From an uncultured Nitrosomonadales bacterium (GTDB lineage Bacteria > Pseudomonadota > Gammaproteobacteria > Burkholderiales > Methylophilaceae), in assembly GCA_946481065.1 (NCBI GenBank), contig CAMLMA010000008.1, positions 1 to 31,395 on the forward strand: a DNA stretch of 31,395 nucleotides, written 5' to 3'. A program made the position numbers and the translations under genes. A model generated the notes under the pieces. That model was not told where the DNA came from and ran no database searches. It saw only the letters and a program-made list of their open reading frames with translations. Below are positions 1 through 9,119 of this stretch, in pieces. Within the stretch, counting starts at the first letter, position 1, and each line of letters starts with the position of its first letter.

Positions 1-45
1 ATGCCTTTACCCAGGTTGCATGGTAACAAATGCGGCGTAGATAAC

Positions 46-73
46 AAAAAAGCCGCAACAAGTGCGGCTTTTT
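46..73 (-). terminator. Rho-independent terminator after rpsI
   Basis: A perfect inverted repeat, GCCGCA at 52-57 and TGCGGC at 63-68 with a 5-base loop, is flanked by an A run (46-51) and a T run (69-73). Read from the minus strand it is a GC stem followed by a U tract, 30 bp past the rpsI stop. The A run and T run on opposite sides mean it could also stop transcription arriving on the plus strand. Nothing codes convincingly between 1 and 45. Confidence 0.88.
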
Positions 74-103
74 CGATATTCCTGTAACGCAGCTTCCGGA
101 AGC

Positions 104-496
104 TTAGCGCTTGGAGAACTGTTTACGACGACGCGCCTTGCGCAAGCCGACTTTCTTACGCTCAACTTCGCGTGCATCGCGAGTCACGAAACCTGCCTTG
201 GACAAGGCGCTCTTCAGAGCCGCATCGTAATCGATCAGCGCGCGGGTGATGCCGTGACGTACAGCACCAGCCTGGCCAGATTCACCGCCACCGACGACGT
301 TCACGAGGATGTCGAAGCTGCTGGTGTTCTCGGTCAGTTCCAGCGGCTGACGCAGGATCATGCGCGAGGTGACGCGGGAGAAGTACTCGTCGGCTGGCTT
401 GTCATTGACAATGATGTTGCCCTTGCCGGACTTCAGGAACACACGGGCTACCGAACTCTTGCGGCGGCCAGTACCATAGTTGTATTTACCGATCAT
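104..496 (-). CDS. rpsI: 30S ribosomal protein S9
   Basis: This 130-residue protein is the small-subunit ribosomal protein S9, whose extended C-terminal tail reaches the P-site tRNA. Visible hallmarks are the start [20 protein letters not shown], the middle [15 protein letters not shown], and the very basic C-terminus ending [11 protein letters not shown], where the terminal Arg is the conserved tRNA-contacting residue of the family. The length equals that of the E. coli protein. It lies 9 bp downstream of rplM, the usual L13-S9 operon order, and is followed by a strong terminator, so it ends the unit. Nothing is unusual. Confidence 0.98.
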   Translation of the reverse strand: MIGKYNYGTGRRKSSVARVFLKSGKGNIIVNDKPADEYFSRVTSRMILRQPLELTENTSSFDILVNVVGGGESGQAGAVRHGITRALIDYDAALKSALSKAGFVTRDAREVERKKVGLRKARRRKQFSKR

Positions 497-505
497 CGCT
501 TATCC

Positions 506-946
506 TTAAGCTTGGCTTTGAATTTTCAAAGGTTGTGGCTGTTGTGCCACATGATCATGCTTCTCGCCAGCGTAGACTTTCAGCTTGCGGAACATCGCAT
601 AACCCAGCGGACCCTTTGGCAACATGCCCTTGACAGCCTTTTCCAGGGCACGGCCCGGGAAACGCTCTTGCATCTTGGCAAAGGTGGTGGTGGAGATACC
701 ACCTGGATAACCGGAGTGACGATGATATTGCTTGTCGCCAGCCTTGTTACCCGTGACTTTGATCTTGTCGGCATTGATGACGACAATGTAATCGCCCGTA
801 TCGACGTGCGGTGTGTAAATGGTTTTATGCTTGCCACGCAGGCGGTGCGCAATCTCGCTCGCCAAACGGCCCAGCACCAGGTCGGTAGCATCTACTACGA
901 ACCAGTCGCGCTTCACTTCATGCGCTTTTGCGGAAAAGGTTTTCAT
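506..946 (-). CDS. rplM: 50S ribosomal protein L13
   Basis: Large-subunit ribosomal protein L13, an early assembly protein that binds 23S rRNA. The protein begins [20 protein letters not shown] and contains HTG-type segments [20 protein letters not shown] and [20 protein letters not shown], all diagnostic. I chose the ATG at 946, giving 146 residues. The reading frame stays open four codons further to a TTG at 958, but the family starts at MKTF and a GAGTAG purine stretch sits just before the 946 ATG. It is first in the rplM-rpsI operon and has its own sigma-70-like promoter at 985-1014. In E. coli L13 represses its own operon; no such leader structure is evident in the roughly 30-nt leader here. 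Confidence 0.97.
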   Translation of the reverse strand: MKTFSAKAHEVKRDWFVVDATDLVLGRLASEIAHRLRGKHKTIYTPHVDTGDYIVVINADKIKVTGNKAGDKQYHRHSGYPGGISTTTFAKMQERFPGRALEKAVKGMLPKGPLGYAMFRKLKVYAGEKHDHVAQQPQPLKIQSQA

Positions 947-984
947 CGGACTACTCAATAATCGCTGAAAAAATCAAGAGGCGG

Positions 985-1014
985 ATTTTATGTCACGGCC
1001 TTGTCGTTTGTCAA
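985..1014 (-). promoter_or_regulatory. Predicted sigma-70 promoter of rplM-rpsI
   Basis: On the minus strand a consensus -35 TTGACA (1014-1009) is followed after 18 bp by a -10 TAAAAT (990-985), predicting a start near 978 and a leader of about 30 nt. The -35 box lies inside a perfect 7+1+7 palindrome, TCGTTTG-T-CAAACGA at 1004-1018, which could be an operator or chance. The promoter separates the ribosomal genes from ubiA upstream. Confidence 0.75.
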
Positions 1015-1050
1015 ACGATATATGGCGTGTTTTTCAGGTTTTGACGGGGT

Positions 1051-1923
1051 TCAACGCCAATAGCTGGCGAAAATTCCGGCAAAGACGGCGGCGCCGAGCC
1101 AGTTGTTATGCAAAAAGGCCTTGAAACACGCGGCCCGCGCACGGCGCCTGATCAGGAAATAATGATAGACCGCCAGCAGCGAGGCCGCCGCCAGCCCCAG
1201 ATAATAAGGCCAATGCAAGCCCAAACGCATGCCTGTATATGCCAGCAGCCCCAACATCGCCAGATAGCACAGCATGATCGCCGGCACGTCGTACCGGCCG
1301 AACAAAATGGCTGAGGAACGGATACCGATCTTGCGGTCGTCGTCGCGATCCACCATCGCATATTCGGTATCGTAGGCGATCGCCCAGAAGACGTTGGCCA
1401 GCAACATGAGCCAGGCCTCGATCGGAATCATGCCGCGCACGGCAGCGAACGCCATGGGGATGCCGAAGCCGAAAGCGATGCCCAGGTAGGCCTGCGGAAT
1501 GGCGAGGAATCGCTTGGTCAAGGGATAGGTGGCAGCAAGGAACAAGGCGGCGAATGAGAGCAGGATGGTCAGCCTGTTGAGGAACACCACGAAAGCAAAG
1601 GCCGCCAGGCACAACAGTGCGGCCAGTGTCAGCGCTTCCTTCACTGTCACTTCGCGCGTCGCCAGCGGACGCAACTGGGTCCGCTCGACAAGCCCGTCAT
1701 AGTCGCGGTCAGCGATATCATTCATGACGCAGCCGGCAGAACGCATCAGCAGCGTGCCCATGGCGAAGATGAGGACCGTTTGCCAGGGCGGCTGACCTTG
1801 GCCGGCGATCCAGAGTGCCCATAACGTCGGCCATAGCAGCAGCAGGATGCCAATCGGCTTGTCCAGCCGCATCAACCGTTCGTAGGCGTCGAACTTCATG
1901 GCGATCCTGCCCATCCTGCTCAT
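1051..1923 (-). CDS. ubiA: 4-hydroxybenzoate polyprenyltransferase
   Basis: Integral membrane enzyme that attaches the polyprenyl tail to 4-hydroxybenzoate, the second step of ubiquinone synthesis. The sequence shows the N-terminal [20 protein letters not shown] signature, the first Asp-rich prenyl-diphosphate/Mg motif NDIADRDYD, the second motif in [12 protein letters not shown], and about eight hydrophobic segments. The chosen ATG at 1923 gives 290 residues, the same length as the E. coli enzyme; GAGGG lies 6 nt before it and it is 11 bp past the ubiC stop. ATGs at 1914 and 1899 (MKFDAYERL) are alternatives. The frame is open to 1986, overlapping ubiC, which is unlikely to be used. It is transcribed with ubiC, which makes its substrate. 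Confidence 0.95.
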   Translation of the reverse strand: MSRMGRIAMKFDAYERLMRLDKPIGILLLLWPTLWALWIAGQGQPPWQTVLIFAMGTLLMRSAGCVMNDIADRDYDGLVERTQLRPLATREVTVKEALTLAALLCLAAFAFVVFLNRLTILLSFAALFLAATYPLTKRFLAIPQAYLGIAFGFGIPMAFAAVRGMIPIEAWLMLLANVFWAIAYDTEYAMVDRDDDRKIGIRSSAILFGRYDVPAIMLCYLAMLGLLAYTGMRLGLHWPYYLGLAAASLLAVYHYFLIRRRARAACFKAFLHNNWLGAAVFAGIFASYWR

Positions 1924-1934
1924 TCCCGACCCTC

Positions 1935-2447
1935 TCATTCGAGCACCTGCGGCAGGAACACTTCGGTGACGAGGATCGCGGCACAACCGAGGCTGAATAC
2001 CGACCGTCGCGCCCAGATGGCAAGCGGCCGGACGTTCAGATGGGCGGTGGCCCTGCGATATAAGGCGTGATGCGGATGTAGTTTTTTGTATTCCAGCGGC
2101 GTGCGGACCACGCGGGGATCAGCGAACAACTGGCCGCCCAGGGGTCGCTCGCCCAAACGTGCCAGCCCCAGCCATGGCCCGCGCAGGCTCGTGTGCGGCA
2201 GGACGCTGTGTGCGAACACCACCGGGCGACCGGCGCACAGGAGACGAACTTCGCGCAGCAAGGCCAGACGCCGGCTCGAGGTACACAACAGGCCGGCCTC
2301 GTCCAGCCGCGGCCTGGCGTCAGTGAGCCGCACACCTTGGACGGCAAAATCGGTGCATCGCCGCTGCAGACGTCGCGTCAGCGAGCCGCCATCCACCAGC
2401 CAGTGCCGGTAAGCACCACTGCCCATGGGGCTGCGCAACCAGCGCAT
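1935..2447 (-). CDS. ubiC: Chorismate--pyruvate lyase
   Basis: Cytosolic enzyme converting chorismate to 4-hydroxybenzoate and pyruvate, the first committed ubiquinone step. Diagnostic features are the strand [20 protein letters not shown], the segment [21 protein letters not shown], the W-A-R-R-S element, and the C-terminal [12 protein letters not shown], whose Glu matches the conserved active-site Glu of the family. The ATG at 2447 gives 170 residues (E. coli 165). The frame is open to 2696 but that part overlaps the end of recG and reads as a shadow. No good ribosome-binding site precedes 2447, so an ATG at 2426 remains possible. It lies 55 bp after recG and 11 bp before ubiA. Confidence 0.93.
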   Translation of the reverse strand: MRWLRSPMGSGAYRHWLVDGGSLTRRLQRRCTDFAVQGVRLTDARPRLDEAGLLCTSSRRLALLREVRLLCAGRPVVFAHSVLPHTSLRGPWLGLARLGERPLGGQLFADPRVVRTPLEYKKLHPHHALYRRATAHLNVRPLAIWARRSVFSLGCAAILVTEVFLPQVLE

Positions 2448-2502
2448 ACGAGGGTGGGAGGATGGAGGGAAGACTTTCACAACGGGATTATCGCAGGACT
2501 TG

Positions 2503-4545
2503 TCAGACTTTGACCAACTCTTCGCCCTGACCCAGCCATCTTCGCAGATGGGCTTCGACAGCTTGCGGATGCTTGTCCAGCAATGTTTCTGCCAAGTCCC
2601 GGGCATGCTGCAGCAGCGCGGCATCGCGTTCCAGATCGGCGATCTTGAGCATGGGCACGCCACTCTGGCGGACACCGAGGAATTCGCCCGGGCCACGTAG
2701 CTTGAGATCGGCCTGCGCGATCTCGAAACCGTCGGTCGATTCGTAGATGACCTTCAGCCTTGCCCGCGCCGTTTCCGACAACGGGTTCTGGAACAGCAGG
2801 ATGCAGCTGGACCTGGCAGCGCCGCGGCCGACCCGCCCCCTGAGCTGATGCAGTTGCGAGAGCCCCATACGTTCGGCGTGCTCGATCACCATCAGGCTCG
2901 CGTTCGGCACATCGACGCCCACCTCGATTACCGTGGTCGCCACCAGCAATTGGATTTCGTTACGGCTGAAGGCTTCCATCACCGCCTGTTTCTCAACCGG
3001 CTTCATGCGCCCATGCACAAGCCCGACGCGCAGATCGGGAAAATCCGCCGTGAGTTGCGCATAGGTCTCCTCCGCCGTCTTCAGCTGTAACGCCTCGGAT
3101 TCCTCGATCAGCGGACAGACCCAATACGCCTGGCTGCCAGCCGCACACGCATCGTGCACTCGGGCCAGCACCTCCCCTCGCCGACTATCAGCCACCAGCC
3201 GGGTCAGGATCGGCGTGCGGCCTGGGGGCAATTCATCGATCACGGAGACATCAAGGTCCGCGTAGTAGCTCATGGACAAGGTGCGCGGGATGGGCGTGGC
3301 GCTCATCATGAGCTGGTGCGGCTCCGGCTGCCCCTTCTTGCGTAGCTGCAGTCGCTGCTGCACGCCAAAGCGATGCTGCTCGTCGACGATGGCGAGCCCC
3401 AGCCTGGCGAACTGCACCTGATCCTGGAACAAGGCATGCGTACCGACCACGAGTTTGGCGTTACCACTGGCGATGGCTTCCAGCGCCGTGGTCCGCGCTT
3501 TCTTGTTCTGGCTGCCTGAGAGCCAGGCGACTTCGATGCCGAGCGGCGCGAGCCAGCCCTGAAGCTTGCGGTGATGCTGTTCGGCGAGGATCTCGGTCGG
3601 CGCCATGATCGCCGCCTGCCAATCGCTCTCGATGGCCTGCAGCGCCGCCATGGCCGCGACGATCGTCTTGCCGCTACCGACATCCCCCTGCAACAGGCGC
3701 TGCATGGGGTGTGGCTGCGCCAGATCGTGGCTGATCTCGGCCGCGACCTTTTGCTGGGCACCCGTGAGGGTGAACGGCAGGCTATGCAGCAAGGCGGCCA
3801 CCAGCTGCGTCGATGGCCGGAGTAACGGTGCGCCTAGACTGCGCCGACGGGCATAGTGCTTACGCATGGAGAGCTGTTGCGCAAGCAGCTCGTCGAAAGC
3901 CAGTCGTCGCCAGGCTGGAGTCGCGCGCTCGGACAAGCTGGCGAGGTCAGCTTCCGGTGTCGGGTGATGTAGCGCCGTGAGGCTATCGGCATAATTCGGC
4001 AGGCCAAGCCCGGCGTAGATCGGCGGCGGCAAGGTCTCGCCCAGCGGCCCATGTGCCAGGGCCCAGGCGATCCATTTACGCAAGGTCGGCTGGGTGAGGC
4101 CGGCGGTCGTGGGATAGACCGGCGTCAGCGATTCCGGTACCGGCTCGTCCGGGACCACTGCCCGGTATTGTGGGTGCACCATCTCCCAACCGAAGAAACC
4201 GCCGCGCACTTCGCCGAACACACGCAGGCGCCGGCCCTCTTTCAAAGTGGCCAGCTGACTCGGATAGAAATGCAGAAAGCGCAAGGTGAGCTGCTGCCCG
4301 CTGGCGTCCCTGAGCCGGCTGATGAGTGTCTTGCGCGGCTTGTACTGGACCTCGGTATGGACGATCTCACCTTCGACCTGCACCTGGTCGCCCAGCCGCA
4401 GATCGCGGATGGCCGTGATCCGCGTCTCATCGACATAGCGCAGCGGCAGGTGCAGCAGCAAGCCCTGGATGTCGAAGATACCGAGCTTCTGCAGGTTGGC
4501 CTGCGTCGGCTTGGGGATCTGCGAGAAATCGGCAGACTTGCTCAG
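2503..4545 (-). CDS. recG: ATP-dependent DNA helicase RecG, start codon uncertain
   Basis: Branch-migration helicase that remodels stalled forks and Holliday junctions. With the extended start it has about 680 residues (E. coli 693): the N-terminal wedge/OB domain (LLLHLPLRYVDET), then Walker A GDVGSGKT near 287-294, the DEQH box near 388-391, SATPIPRT near 415-422, HGRM, ATTVIEVGVDVPNA and the QLRGRVGRG arginine-finger region. All helicase motifs are intact. The first ATG/GTG/TTG is a TTG at 4461, inside the conserved LLLHLPLRY strand, so starting there would cut the wedge. Clear RecG-like sequence (PTQANLQKLGIFDIQG) continues upstream, in frame, to the ridA stop at 4567. A CTG at 4545 (LSKSADFSQ) is the best candidate, behind a weak GAGCG. 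Function is certain; the start is not. Confidence 0.95.
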   Translation of the reverse strand: MSKSADFSQIPKPTQANLQKLGIFDIQGLLLHLPLRYVDETRITAIRDLRLGDQVQVEGEIVHTEVQYKPRKTLISRLRDASGQQLTLRFLHFYPSQLATLKEGRRLRVFGEVRGGFFGWEMVHPQYRAVVPDEPVPESLTPVYPTTAGLTQPTLRKWIAWALAHGPLGETLPPPIYAGLGLPNYADSLTALHHPTPEADLASLSERATPAWRRLAFDELLAQQLSMRKHYARRRSLGAPLLRPSTQLVAALLHSLPFTLTGAQQKVAAEISHDLAQPHPMQRLLQGDVGSGKTIVAAMAALQAIESDWQAAIMAPTEILAEQHHRKLQGWLAPLGIEVAWLSGSQNKKARTTALEAIASGNAKLVVGTHALFQDQVQFARLGLAIVDEQHRFGVQQRLQLRKKGQPEPHQLMMSATPIPRTLSMSYYADLDVSVIDELPPGRTPILTRLVADSRRGEVLARVHDACAAGSQAYWVCPLIEESEALQLKTAEETYAQLTADFPDLRVGLVHGRMKPVEKQAVMEAFSRNEIQLLVATTVIEVGVDVPNASLMVIEHAERMGLSQLHQLRGRVGRGAARSSCILLFQNPLSETARARLKVIYESTDGFEIAQADLKLRGPGEFLGVRQSGVPMLKIADLERDAALLQHARDLAETLLDKHPQAVEAHLRRWLGQGEELVKV

Positions 4546-4566
4546 GGCGATCGCTCGGCTGGCCGT

Positions 4567-4947
4567 TTAGAGTTCGATGACGCCGTCAGCTTCGACCAGG
4601 GCCCCTTTGGGCAGCGAGGCGACACCGACCGCAGCCCTTGCCGGATAAGGCTGGGTGAAATACTCGGCCATGATGGTGTTGACGAGGGCGAAATGGGACA
4701 GGTCGGTGAGGAAGACATTGAGCTTGACGATATCGGCCAGCGATCCGCCCGAAGCCTCTGCCACGGCCTTCAGGTTCTGGAACACCCGATGTATCTGGTT
4801 TTCGATGCCATCGACGAGCTGCATGCTGGCCGGATCGAGCCCGATCTGGCCGGAAAGGTAGACCGTGCCGCCGACCTTGACGGCTTGGGAATAGGTGCCG
4901 ATCGCCTGCGGGGCGCCTGCGGTCTGGATGATTTGCTTGTTTGCCAT
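4567..4947 (-). CDS. ridA: Reactive intermediate/imine deaminase RidA (YjgF family)
   Basis: Small cytosolic trimeric enzyme that hydrolyses reactive 2-aminoacrylate and other enamine/imine by-products of PLP enzymes. The 126 residues match the family length (E. coli 128). Recognised features are [20 protein letters not shown] near residues 17-36, the [11 protein letters not shown] helix, KLNVFLTD and the C-terminal [18 protein letters not shown], which holds the conserved carboxylate-binding Arg (104) and Glu (119). It lies 24 bp after spoT, and its TAA stop is in the same frame as recG just downstream. Pairing with spoT is common in proteobacteria and carries no direct functional link that I can see. 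Confidence 0.96.
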   Translation of the reverse strand: MANKQIIQTAGAPQAIGTYSQAVKVGGTVYLSGQIGLDPASMQLVDGIENQIHRVFQNLKAVAEASGGSLADIVKLNVFLTDLSHFALVNTIMAEYFTQPYPARAAVGVASLPKGALVEADGVIEL

Positions 4948-4971
4948 GTGGACTCTCTGTTGAATGAAAAC

Positions 4972-7194
4972 TTACTGGACGCGTTGCTCGTTGCCGGCGC
5001 CCTTGACGCGATTGATACGCACCACGTCGGGGATCTTGCGCAGGCGCCGCATGAGATCGGCGAGATGCACACGGTCCAGCACCTGCACGGTGAAATAGAC
5101 ATTACTGTAGGCGCTGTCGTCCGGCTCTTCCATGCTGACGTTGTCGATGTTGGACCCCGCATCGGCGATGCCGGCAGCGATCTTGGCCAGCATGCCGCGC
5201 TGGTTGGCCACGGCCAGTTTGAGGTTGACCTTGAACAGGCGCTTGCCGTCCGGATCCCATTCCACGTCGAGCCATCGTTCCGGTTCGACGCGGAATTTGC
5301 GAATCGCCGGGCAATCGTGCGTATGGATGACCAGACCTTTGTCCTTATTGATGAAACCAAGGATGGGGTCGCCCGGGATCGGCCGGCAACACTGCGCGAA
5401 CTGCACGGCCATGCCTTCGGTGCCGCGGATCGTGATGGTCCCCAGCGGCTTGCTGGTGTGCTTGGCATGACGTTCGCCCTGCTCGCCGGCCATCGCCATC
5501 AACTGGTGCGCCACCATGACGTTGAGGCGCTTGCCGAGCCCGATGTCGGTGAGGATCTCCTCCTTGCTCTTGGCGCCGTAATCGCGTAACAGCTTCTGCC
5601 AGCTCTCGTCGGTGATCAGTGAGATATCGGCATGCAGGGCCCGTAGCGCCTGGTTCAGCATGCGCTCGCCAAGATAAGCCGATTCGGTGGTCTGCATGGA
5701 TTTGAGGAAGTGCCGGATGTGCGCACGCGCCTTGCCCGAGACCACATAGTTGAGCCATGCAGGGTTGGGGTGGGCATGGGCGGCCGTGATGATCTCGACA
5801 TGGTCGCCGTTATGCAGCTCGGTCCGCAACGGCGCCAGCTCCTGGTTGATCTTGACCGCGACGCAGCGGTTACCGATATCGGTATGCACGGCATAGGCGA
5901 AATCGACGGCCGTGGCGCCCTTGGGCAGCGCCATGATGTTGCCCTTGGGCGTGAATACGTAGACCTCGTCCGGGAACAGGTCGACCTTGAAATGCTCGAG
6001 GAACTCGAGCGAATCGGCGCTCTCGCTCTGGATCTCGAGCAGGCGCTGCAGCCAAAGGTGGGTCTGCTGCTGCAGCGCGGTCAGGTGCGCATCGGTGGTC
6101 TTGTACAGCCAGTGGGCGGCGACACCCGCTTCGGCGATATTGTGCATCTCCTGACTACGCAGCTGCACCTCGATCGGGGTGCCGAAGGGTCCGAACAAGG
6201 TGGTATGCAGGGACTGGTAGCCATTGGCCTTGGGAATGGCGATGTAATCCTTGAACTTGCCGGGGATCGGCTTGTAAAGCCCATGCAACGCGCCGAGCGC
6301 GAGGTAGCAGGTCGGCATGTCCTTGACGATGACACGAAAGCCATAGATGTCATAGATCTGCGAGAAGGTCGTGGTCTTGCCGGTCATCTTCTTGTAGATG
6401 CTATAGAGATGCTTCTCGCGCCCCGTGACATCGGCGTCGATATGCATCTCCTGCAGGCGCTGCTTGATCGCCTCAAGGATCTTGCCTACCACCTCCTTGC
6501 GGTTGCCGCGTGCCGCCTTGATCGCCTTGGCGATGACGCGATAGCGCATGGGATAGAGATACTTGAAACTCAGGTCTTCCAGCTCTTGAAAGATGGCGTT
6601 GAGGCCGAGGCGATTGGCGATCGGCGCATAGATATCGAGCGTCTCGCGCGAGATGCGCCGGCGCTTCTCTGCGCTCATGGCGTCCATGGTCTGCATGTTG
6701 TGCAGGCGGTCTGCCAGCTTGACCAGGATCACGCGCACATCCTGCGACATCGCCAGAAGCATCTTGCGGAAGTTCTCTGCCTGCGCCTGGGTAGCGCTCT
6801 GGAACTCGATCTTGTCGAGCTTGGAGAGCCCATCGACCAGCTCCGCAACCTGCTTGCCGAACTGGTCGGCGACTTCCTGATTGGTGACGCCGGTATCCTC
6901 GACTACATCATGCAACAGCGCAGCGACCAGGGTCGGCGTATCCATATGCAATTCGGCCAGGATACAGGCCACGGAGACCGGATGGGTGATGTAAGGCTCG
7001 CCGCTCTTGCGCATCTGGCCCTCGTGGGCCGCGGCGCTGAAACGATAGGCCGCCCAGACCTGGGCGATGTCTTCAGGCTTGAGGTATTCCTTGAGGCGCA
7101 GGGTGAGTCTGGAATCCTCGCTGTCTGCCGGCAGCAAGGGTGGAGCTTCGGACTTTACGGCATCTGCCGGGCGTTTGGCAGTGGTTCTGGACAT
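4972..7194 (-). CDS. spoT: Bifunctional (p)ppGpp synthetase/hydrolase
   Basis: Long RelA/SpoT homologue that makes and degrades the stringent-response alarmone. In 740 residues it has an HD hydrolase domain with the metal-binding set intact (H71, H95-D96 in LLHDVVEDT, D162 in KLADRLHN). A synthetase domain follows with DIYGFRVIV, KFKD (313-316), GYQSLH and IEVQLRSQEM, then a TGS domain from about 411 (VYVFTPKGNIMALPKG), a conserved helical region, and a C-terminal ACT domain from about 664. KFKD, like the RxKD motif of bifunctional enzymes and unlike the ExDD motif of synthetase-only RelA, supports both activities. No clear Shine-Dalgarno precedes the ATG, and an in-frame stop lies 6 nt before it. 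A large hairpin at 7213-7262 separates it from rpoZ. Confidence 0.97.
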   Translation of the reverse strand: MSRTTAKRPADAVKSEAPPLLPADSEDSRLTLRLKEYLKPEDIAQVWAAYRFSAAAHEGQMRKSGEPYITHPVSVACILAELHMDTPTLVAALLHDVVEDTGVTNQEVADQFGKQVAELVDGLSKLDKIEFQSATQAQAENFRKMLLAMSQDVRVILVKLADRLHNMQTMDAMSAEKRRRISRETLDIYAPIANRLGLNAIFQELEDLSFKYLYPMRYRVIAKAIKAARGNRKEVVGKILEAIKQRLQEMHIDADVTGREKHLYSIYKKMTGKTTTFSQIYDIYGFRVIVKDMPTCYLALGALHGLYKPIPGKFKDYIAIPKANGYQSLHTTLFGPFGTPIEVQLRSQEMHNIAEAGVAAHWLYKTTDAHLTALQQQTHLWLQRLLEIQSESADSLEFLEHFKVDLFPDEVYVFTPKGNIMALPKGATAVDFAYAVHTDIGNRCVAVKINQELAPLRTELHNGDHVEIITAAHAHPNPAWLNYVVSGKARAHIRHFLKSMQTTESAYLGERMLNQALRALHADISLITDESWQKLLRDYGAKSKEEILTDIGLGKRLNVMVAHQLMAMAGEQGERHAKHTSKPLGTITIRGTEGMAVQFAQCCRPIPGDPILGFINKDKGLVIHTHDCPAIRKFRVEPERWLDVEWDPDGKRLFKVNLKLAVANQRGMLAKIAAGIADAGSNIDNVSMEEPDDSAYSNVYFTVQVLDRVHLADLMRRLRKIPDVVRINRVKGAGNEQRVQ

Positions 7195-7212
7195 GAGGCG
7201 TCAGCTGGGGAT

Positions 7213-7262
7213 CGGTCCAACCACGGCATATTGAGCACAAGGGACATGCCGCCTTTGGACCG
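7213..7262 (-). promoter_or_regulatory. Nested hairpin between rpoZ and spoT
   Basis: The 76-bp rpoZ-spoT gap holds two nested perfect inverted repeats. The outer pair is CGGTCCAA (7213-7220) with TTGGACCG (7255-7262), and the inner pair is CGGCAT (7224-7229) with ATGCCG (7246-7251). They are separated by symmetric 3-nt internal loops, with a 16-nt apical loop. The mRNA would fold into a 14-bp interrupted stem ending 18 nt before the spoT ATG. No U tract follows, so it is not a standard terminator. An RNA processing or translational control site, or a small dispersed repeat, are possible readings; none is shown. Confidence 0.6.
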
Positions 7263-7270
7263 GTGCAGGA

Positions 7271-7483
7271 TCAGGCGTGGCCGCGATTCAGGACTTCAAG
7301 GCCGACCTTGCCGGCTGCGATCTCGCGCAAGGCAAGTACGGTGGATTTGTCCTTTTGGCCGTGGGTATTGACCATCGGCTCGGAACCGTTCGCCAGCTGG
7401 CGCGCGCGGTAGGCGGCGACCAGGGTCAGCTGAAAGCGGTTAGGGATCTTGTCCAGACAATCGTCAACGGTGATGCGTGCCAT
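7271..7483 (-). CDS. rpoZ: RNA polymerase omega subunit
   Basis: The omega subunit helps fold and hold the beta-prime subunit, and in proteobacteria it forms part of a ppGpp-binding site on RNA polymerase. The 70-residue protein starts [20 protein letters not shown] and has VAAYRARQL and [15 protein letters not shown], the family core; it is a little shorter than the 91-residue E. coli protein at the C-terminus, as is common in betaproteobacteria. A near-perfect Shine-Dalgarno (GGAGGTAAAG) ends directly at the ATG. It sits between gmk and spoT, the classic gmk-rpoZ-spoT order, so a ppGpp target is made next to the ppGpp enzyme. Confidence 0.97.
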   Translation of the reverse strand: MARITVDDCLDKIPNRFQLTLVAAYRARQLANGSEPMVNTHGQKDKSTVLALREIAAGKVGLEVLNRGHA

Positions 7484-7506
7484 CTTTACCTCCAGGGTTT
7501 TCAGGT

Positions 7507-7521
7507 GCTGAGCGGCTCAGC
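7507..7521 (-). other. Short hairpin between gmk and rpoZ
   Basis: GCTGAG (7507-7512) and CTCAGC (7516-7521) form a perfect 6-bp inverted repeat with a 3-base loop in the 58-bp gmk-rpoZ gap. There is no following U tract. It may be an mRNA processing or stability element, or chance. Confidence 0.3.
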
Positions 7522-7541
7522 GTAAGAATCGAACAGGTGAA

Positions 7542-9025
<1,484 letters not shown>

Positions 9026-9079
9026 GGGAAACGCTTTCTGACTAAATTAGAGCGATGGTATCAAATACGGTGCGATTCA

Positions 9080-9088
9080 TGCCAAAAT
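9080..9088 (+). promoter_or_regulatory. Possible extended -10 for kinase gene
   Basis: TG-C-CAAAAT resembles the extended -10 form TGnTAnAAT, would start transcription near 9095, and lies in the only non-coding space before the kinase. No convincing -35 box is visible. It resembles better-matched sites at 19563 and 24711 in this window. Confidence 0.35.
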
Positions 9089-9119
9089 AGCTCGCGATCA
9101 ACCCTTAAAAAACCGCAAC

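Noticed and set aside
1..45. A gene running off the left edge
   Set aside because: Neither strand gives a convincing reading frame in the 45 bp before the terminator; a minus-strand gene could begin just outside.
62..961. A 299-codon plus-strand frame over rpsI and rplM
   Set aside because: It lies opposite the ribosomal protein genes and begins inside the terminator stem.
4567..4569. A ridA-recG gene fusion
   Set aside because: The frames are shared, but a normal TAA ends a full-length RidA; readthrough is kept only as one option for the recG start problem.
4051..7371. Long plus-strand open frames (4051-5589, 512 codons; 5710-7371, 553 codons) opposite recG, ridA and spoT
   Set aside because: They are antisense to clear conserved genes, cross gene boundaries, have no family motifs and reflect GC-rich third positions.
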